From: CAZAKZ01 sp964485695 | GTDB taxonomy: Bacteria > Planctomycetota > JAFGQW01 | DNA length: 55,466 bases | Direction: 5' to 3' | NCBI GenBank assembly: GCA_964485695.1 | Contig: CAZAKZ010000019.1 | Span: forward strand, 1-55,466 | In this document: piece by piece, positions 52,545-55,466 of the stretch | Position numbering within the stretch: position 1 is the first letter of the stretch | How the letters are laid out: the number at the start of each line of letters is the position of its first letter | Notes under the pieces: generated by a model | Database searches by the model: none | What the model saw: only the letters and a program-made list of their open reading frames with translations | Told to the model about the DNA's origin: nothing | Translations under genes and position numbers: made by a program

Positions 52545-53179
52545 AGAAGGGGAATCACCTCCCCGAGGTCGGAGATCCGGGGGGACCACCGGCCGGGATA
52601 CTCCCCCTGGAACCAGACGGCGGTTAGCCCCAAGTCCCGGGCCGGCAGGAGATCGGCCTCCACCTTGTCGCCGATCATCATTGCCTCTCCAGGGAGCACG
52701 TTCAGGCGTTCGCATATCGCCCGGAACGCCTCCGGCGCCGGCTTCCGGGCGGCCAGGGTCTCCCCTCCGATGACCACCGCGTCGAAGTGGGGGACCAGGC
52801 CGCTGGCCTCCAGGCGCGAGGCTTTCAGGCCCGGAGCCCCGTCCCAGTCGGTGAGGAGGCCGAGGCCCAGACCCGCCTCGCGACAGTGGCGAACCAGGGC
52901 GAGGGCCCCGGGCGCGGGCCGGGTCGTATCCTTGATGCTTTGCCAGAACGCCGCTTCCCCGCGGCGGATCTCCTCCTCGCCGAGTTCTGGCAGTGCTTCC
53001 TCGAGGAGGCCGCGCCGGGAGCAGGCACCCCGGAGAGCTCGTTCCCGGTCCAGCGCTCCAAGGCGGGCGGTGGAAATCGACGCGGTCTTTCCCGTGGCCT
53101 CCAGGGCCGCACCGAGGGCCTTCTCGCGGTCGAAGGTGACCAGCGTGCCGTCGTAGTCGAGAATCACCGCCCGGATCAT
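52541..53179 (-). CDS. HAD-superfamily hydrolase
   Basis: The 212-residue phosphatase has motif I DYDGTLVTFD (about 8-17, nucleophile Asp8), motif II LLTDWDG (about 107; the usual S/T is followed by D), a Lys in RKPAPEAF (about 146) and motif III MIGDKVEADLLPARDLG (about 168-184). The helical cap lies between motifs I and II, as in the phosphoglycolate phosphatase/pyrophosphatase-like group. The substrate is unknown. ATG 53179 has GGGAG about seven bases upstream and starts exactly at the family N terminus; the longer frame is unlikely. It is coupled to the downstream methyltransferase gene. Confidence 0.85.
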   Translation of the reverse strand: MIRAVILDYDGTLVTFDREKALGAALEATGKTASISTARLGALDRERALRGACSRRGLLEEALPELGEEEIRRGEAAFWQSIKDTTRPAPGALALVRHCREAGLGLGLLTDWDGAPGLKASRLEASGLVPHFDAVVIGGETLAARKPAPEAFRAICERLNVLPGEAMMIGDKVEADLLPARDLGLTAVWFQGEYPGRWSPRISDLGEVIPLL

Positions 53180-53274
53180 GGCCGCTCCCGATTTGCTGTA
53201 CCTCCGGACCATTTTCCTCAGATTCCCTCGGGGATCCACCGATAACAGCAGAAGAACCGGTTGGGGGAGATCCA

Positions 53275-53856
53275 ATGAGCGACATTCACGAGTTTCACGC
53301 TGTGTTCAGCGTCCTGAGCGCTCCCGGAAGCGAGATCCGGTATGGAGACCTGGCACGGAGATTCAGGAGCCGAGCGACTCGACTCGACAGGAATGCACTG
53401 AAGACAATGCTGGCGGACCTTGTGCGCCGCCGAGCCCTGGTTGTCTTCTGGCGGGGAAGGGCCGAGTGGTACGGGGCCGGGCCCGAAGCCCGGGAAGTCC
53501 TGACCACGGCGCCCTCTTCGGATACGGGAGTGATTCGCTACCGGGCCGACCGGGTCCGAAAGGTCCTGGCGGTTGTTCTCGGTGCCGGAAGGGATGACCG
53601 GCGCGTGGACCTGATCGAGGCGGTGAGGGATCTCGCCCGCGGGTCCGCTACCGGCCTGATAACCCTGGCAGCCTTGAAGCGGTTCACCGGGCTCTCCCGA
53701 TCCACCCTGCACGCGCAGGTGAAGGCGGCCGTCGCGTCGAGCAGTCTTCTTCTCCACCCCATTGCAGCCAGCCACCAGGAGAAACGGGAAGATCTGGAAG
53801 AGGGAATCCGGACGCCCGGCGGACAGAATCTCTATTACGTGGAGTGTACTCGCTGA
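53275..53856 (+). CDS. Small basic protein of unknown function
   Basis: The 193-residue protein is not recognised. It is basic and helical, with two winged-helix-like stretches: EIRYGDLARRFRSR followed by ALKTMLADLVRRRALVVFWRG (split as ALKTMLADLV and RRRALVVFWRG), and TLAALKRFTGLSRSTLHAQVK (split as TLAALKRFTG and LSRSTLHAQVK). The second resembles a recognition helix. DNA binding is possible but unproven. GGGAG lies about six bases before the ATG. It is divergent from the HAD phosphatase gene with a 95-base gap and convergent with the KAS III-like gene. Confidence 0.6.
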   Translation: MSDIHEFHAVFSVLSAPGSEIRYGDLARRFRSRATRLDRNALKTMLADLVRRRALVVFWRGRAEWYGAGPEAREVLTTAPSSDTGVIRYRADRVRKVLAVVLGAGRDDRRVDLIEAVRDLARGSATGLITLAALKRFTGLSRSTLHAQVKAAVASSSLLLHPIAASHQEKREDLEEGIRTPGGQNLYYVECTR

Positions 53857-53881
53857 TCCGGCCAGGCCGTCAGAGCTGCCG

Positions 53882-54961
53882 TCAGAACTGCATGGCCACG
53901 CCGTGGACGTTCATGCCTGATCCGAAACCGATGAGGAGCGCTCGATGGCCCGATTCGATGCGAATCGTGTTCCGGGTACCGTCGCCTTCCTCGTCCAGGC
54001 AGGCGGCGAGGCCGTACGCCGTGGAGCCCGAGCTGGCGTTTCCGATGTCGGTGATGCCCGTGTAGGTCAGGATTTCCCCGTTGTAGATCCTGGAGACCTT
54101 GGAGGGGAATAACTTGAGCACGTTGATATTGGCCTGGTGAAGGATCAGGATGAGAGGGGGCCCTCCCGTCCAGCCGGACTCTTCGAGAAGCTGCTGGATG
54201 ATGCTGAAGACCTGCTTCTTGACGAACTTCACCACCAGGGGACCGTAGGGCATGAGCATGTGGCCGTCGAGTTCCTGGATGAAGTCGATGGGATTGACGT
54301 CACCGTTGTGGCCGCGGGTGATGGTCCTTGAAGCGGTGGCGGTGATGCCGCCGGGCTGTCCCACCTCTCCGGGCACCCAAACCGAGGCGCCGGCTGCATC
54401 GCCGAAGAGGTCGTGGTTCACGTCGTCCGGGGGCGTGATGCGACTCATGACGTCGGCGCCGACCGCCATGTAGGCACCGGGCCGGACCTGCATCAGGTCA
54501 GCGACTTTCTGGACCTGTTGCACGTATCCGCCGCAGGCGGAGGAACAGTCCTCCGCATAGCCGTTTTCGAGCTGGAGGTCGAACTTGTGCTGAATGCGCT
54601 GGGCAATGGAGGGGTAGTGCTGCCTCCGGTGCACCGCATGGACGAAGATGCCGCGCCAGGTCAGGGCCGGATTGAGGTCGGCCCTGATCAGGGCCTGATG
54701 CGCCACCTTGAGGGCCATATCGTCGGCATACTCCTCCTCGGTGACCCTGCGGCGGGTTTCCACGCCGGTGGTCTTTATGATCTCTTCCACAGTGATGGGC
54801 TTGCTCTTGAGAATCTTGGCCTCTTCACCGTAGTAGTTGAAGTAGCGCTCGCCGGTCGCTGCATCCACCTGGCCGCAAAGAGTGAGGATGTCCTGATTGT
54901 CGAAGATGCGCTCGGGAACGTATTTGCCCCAGCCAACAATCCGCGCGGTGAATCTAGACAT
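53882..54961 (-). CDS. KAS III-like (FabH-type) condensing enzyme
   Basis: The 359-residue thiolase-fold enzyme has the KAS III triad: Cys in DCSSACGGYV (about 139), His in ILHQANINVLK (about 275) and Asn in GNASSGSTAYGL (about 307). It condenses an acyl-CoA or acyl starter with a malonyl-type thioester, as in fatty-acid initiation, or makes a related ketoacyl product. An insertion of about 25 residues in the N-terminal region (NYYGEEAKILKSKPITVEE, about 42-60) sets it apart from standard FabH. No acp, fabD or polyketide genes are in the window, so its pathway is not known. It has a strong promoter and a long leader. Confidence 0.85.
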   Translation of the reverse strand: MSRFTARIVGWGKYVPERIFDNQDILTLCGQVDAATGERYFNYYGEEAKILKSKPITVEEIIKTTGVETRRRVTEEEYADDMALKVAHQALIRADLNPALTWRGIFVHAVHRRQHYPSIAQRIQHKFDLQLENGYAEDCSSACGGYVQQVQKVADLMQVRPGAYMAVGADVMSRITPPDDVNHDLFGDAAGASVWVPGEVGQPGGITATASRTITRGHNGDVNPIDFIQELDGHMLMPYGPLVVKFVKKQVFSIIQQLLEESGWTGGPPLILILHQANINVLKLFPSKVSRIYNGEILTYTGITDIGNASSGSTAYGLAACLDEEGDGTRNTIRIESGHRALLIGFGSGMNVHGVAMQF

Positions 54962-55036
54962 GAGAAGCCTACTCTGGAAAAGTCTATGAGATTACCAACG
55001 GGATAACCGCCGTAAGTAGTCATGCATCAGATGCTT

Positions 55037-55065
55037 GATGAGGTACATAGTATGAGATCCTCATC
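55037..55065 (-). promoter_or_regulatory. Structured leader element upstream of the KAS III-like gene
   Basis: A perfect seven-base dyad GATGAGG (55037-55043) and CCTCATC (55059-55065) with a 15-base loop lies inside the predicted leader RNA, next to the palindrome GCATCAGATGC (55024-55034). It could form an RNA hairpin or be an operator. Confidence 0.35.
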
Positions 55066-55083
55066 GAGTCCGGAAAACGCAAA

Positions 55084-55112
55084 AGAATAGCAGAGCAGAT
55101 CTGAGCGGTCAA
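55084..55112 (-). promoter_or_regulatory. Sigma70-type promoter of the KAS III-like gene
   Basis: On the minus strand TTGACC (55107-55112) and TATTCT (55084-55089) are exactly 17 bases apart. Predicted transcription start near 55077, about 115 bases before the ATG at 54961. Confidence 0.6.
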
Positions 55113-55277
55113 ACAAGATATTTGCCCGGGGCAGGGGCGGACATCCAGAGCTCGAGTTTTTCGCCCCTAAGGCATTGGGGCTCATAATGATACAGAATTT
55201 GAGGAAGCCGATTGCAGCCGTCAGAAAGAGACAATTTGCTGATTTCCTCTGGAGGTCTGCGAAGTCCCCGCCCCGGC

Positions 55278-55303
55278 CCGGAAAGGGGGGCCACCCTTCC
55301 CGG
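55278..55303 (-). terminator. Possible hairpin terminator after sucD
   Basis: CCGGAAAGGG (55278-55287) and CCCTTCCCGG (55294-55303) form a ten-base stem with one mismatch, 17 bases after the sucD stop. There is no U-run, so rho-independent activity is uncertain. Confidence 0.3.
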
Positions 55304-55319
55304 ACCCGGTCTCGGGAAC

Positions 55320-55466
55320 TTACTTCATCGCCCCTTGCATCATCGTGCCGATGTCCGCCGGGCTGGTGGCCGTGGCGACGCCGGCTTCCTTGAGGGCGCT
55401 GATCTTCTCGGCCGCCGTGCCCTTGCCGCCGGCGATGATGGCGCCGGCGTGGCCCATGCGCTTGCC
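55320..55466 (-). CDS. sucD: Succinyl-CoA ligase alpha subunit, C-terminal fragment
   Basis: Only the last 48 codons lie in the window; the gene continues past the edge. The fragment reads GKRMGHAGAIIAGGKGTA, then AEKISALKEAGV and ends SPADIGTMMQGAMK. This is the conserved end of the succinyl-CoA synthetase alpha chain, including the phosphohistidine-loop region (GHAGAI). The enzyme makes ATP or GTP from succinyl-CoA in the TCA cycle. Confidence 0.9.
   Translation of the reverse strand, partial: GKRMGHAGAIIAGGKGTAAEKISALKEAGVATATSPADIGTMMQGAMK

Larger units (their letters stand above)
54962..55319. other. Intergenic region, 358 bases
   Basis: It holds a promoter (55084-55112) for the minus-strand KAS III-like gene, a leader of about 115 bases with two dyads (55024-55034 GCATCAGATGC and 55037-55065), and, next to sucD, a GC-rich hairpin. 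The stretch 55113-55275 has no gene or repeat that I can support. Confidence 0.5.

Noticed and set aside
52545..53285. N-terminal extension of the D12 methyltransferase frame (to 595 residues)
   Set aside because: The extension overlaps the HAD gene in another frame; methyltransferase motif X begins right after ATG 52544, and the ATGA overlap explains the junction.

Overview
The window is a dense, high-GC (low-to-mid 60s percent by eye) bacterial chromosome segment. No rRNA, tRNA, CRISPR array, phage or insertion sequence was seen. Three secreted proteins end in the same roughly 105-residue module, of a kind I associate with secreted proteins of Planctomycetota. The DUF4388/TPR/HEAT architecture, the DUF362 Tat protein and the short alanyl-tRNA synthetase fit a deep-branching environmental Gram-negative. 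A planctomycete-like host is my best guess, but it is an inference.

Layout. 1-5.5 kb: a DUF4388-TPR-HEAT membrane protein, a branched-chain aminotransferase, a secreted protein carrying the shared C-terminal module, and a UPF0158 fusion. 5.5-9.8 kb (minus): a short AlaRS, a Cys/Met-metabolism PLP enzyme and a glycosyltransferase. 9.9-22.2 kb (plus): a secreted protein, an RND adaptor, a giant RND pump fused to its outer-membrane factor, a lipoprotein, a Tat-exported DUF362 protein and a von Willebrand A protein. 22.2-32.9 kb (minus): alpha-L-rhamnosidase, secreted beta-propeller, adenosine deaminase, GalT, a HEAT-repeat protein and two PilT-type ATPases, one of them frameshifted in a G7 run. 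33.1-36.0 kb (plus): three exported proteins.

36.0-39.7 kb (minus) holds what I consider the most interesting unit. Four translationally coupled genes encode a corrinoid protein, a homocysteine S-methyltransferase, a MetH-type activation domain and a non-pyrrolysine MttB-family methyltransferase. Together they look like a dismantled cobalamin-dependent methionine synthase in which the folate module is replaced by a trimethylamine/betaine-type methyl donor module. About 2.5 kb further on, separated by an AhpD-like gene and a GntR/SPFH operon, is an ECF-type cobalt (or nickel) transporter operon (CbiMLQO-like) that could supply the corrinoid metal.

44.8-55.5 kb: a sodium:solute symporter with its DUF3311 partner, a PL26/YetA-like rhamnogalacturonan lyase, a GT39-like membrane glycosyltransferase, an orphan D12-class adenine methyltransferase overlapping a HAD phosphatase, a small unknown protein, a KAS III-like enzyme and the 3' end of sucD. 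The rhamnosidase and lyase suggest use of rhamnose-rich plant or algal polysaccharide.

Non-coding structure includes several good sigma70-type promoters, an autoregulatory-looking operator in front of the GntR gene, and two strikingly symmetric composite inverted repeats (105 bp at 20045-20149 and 68 bp at 33963-34030), each just after a plus-strand stop codon.
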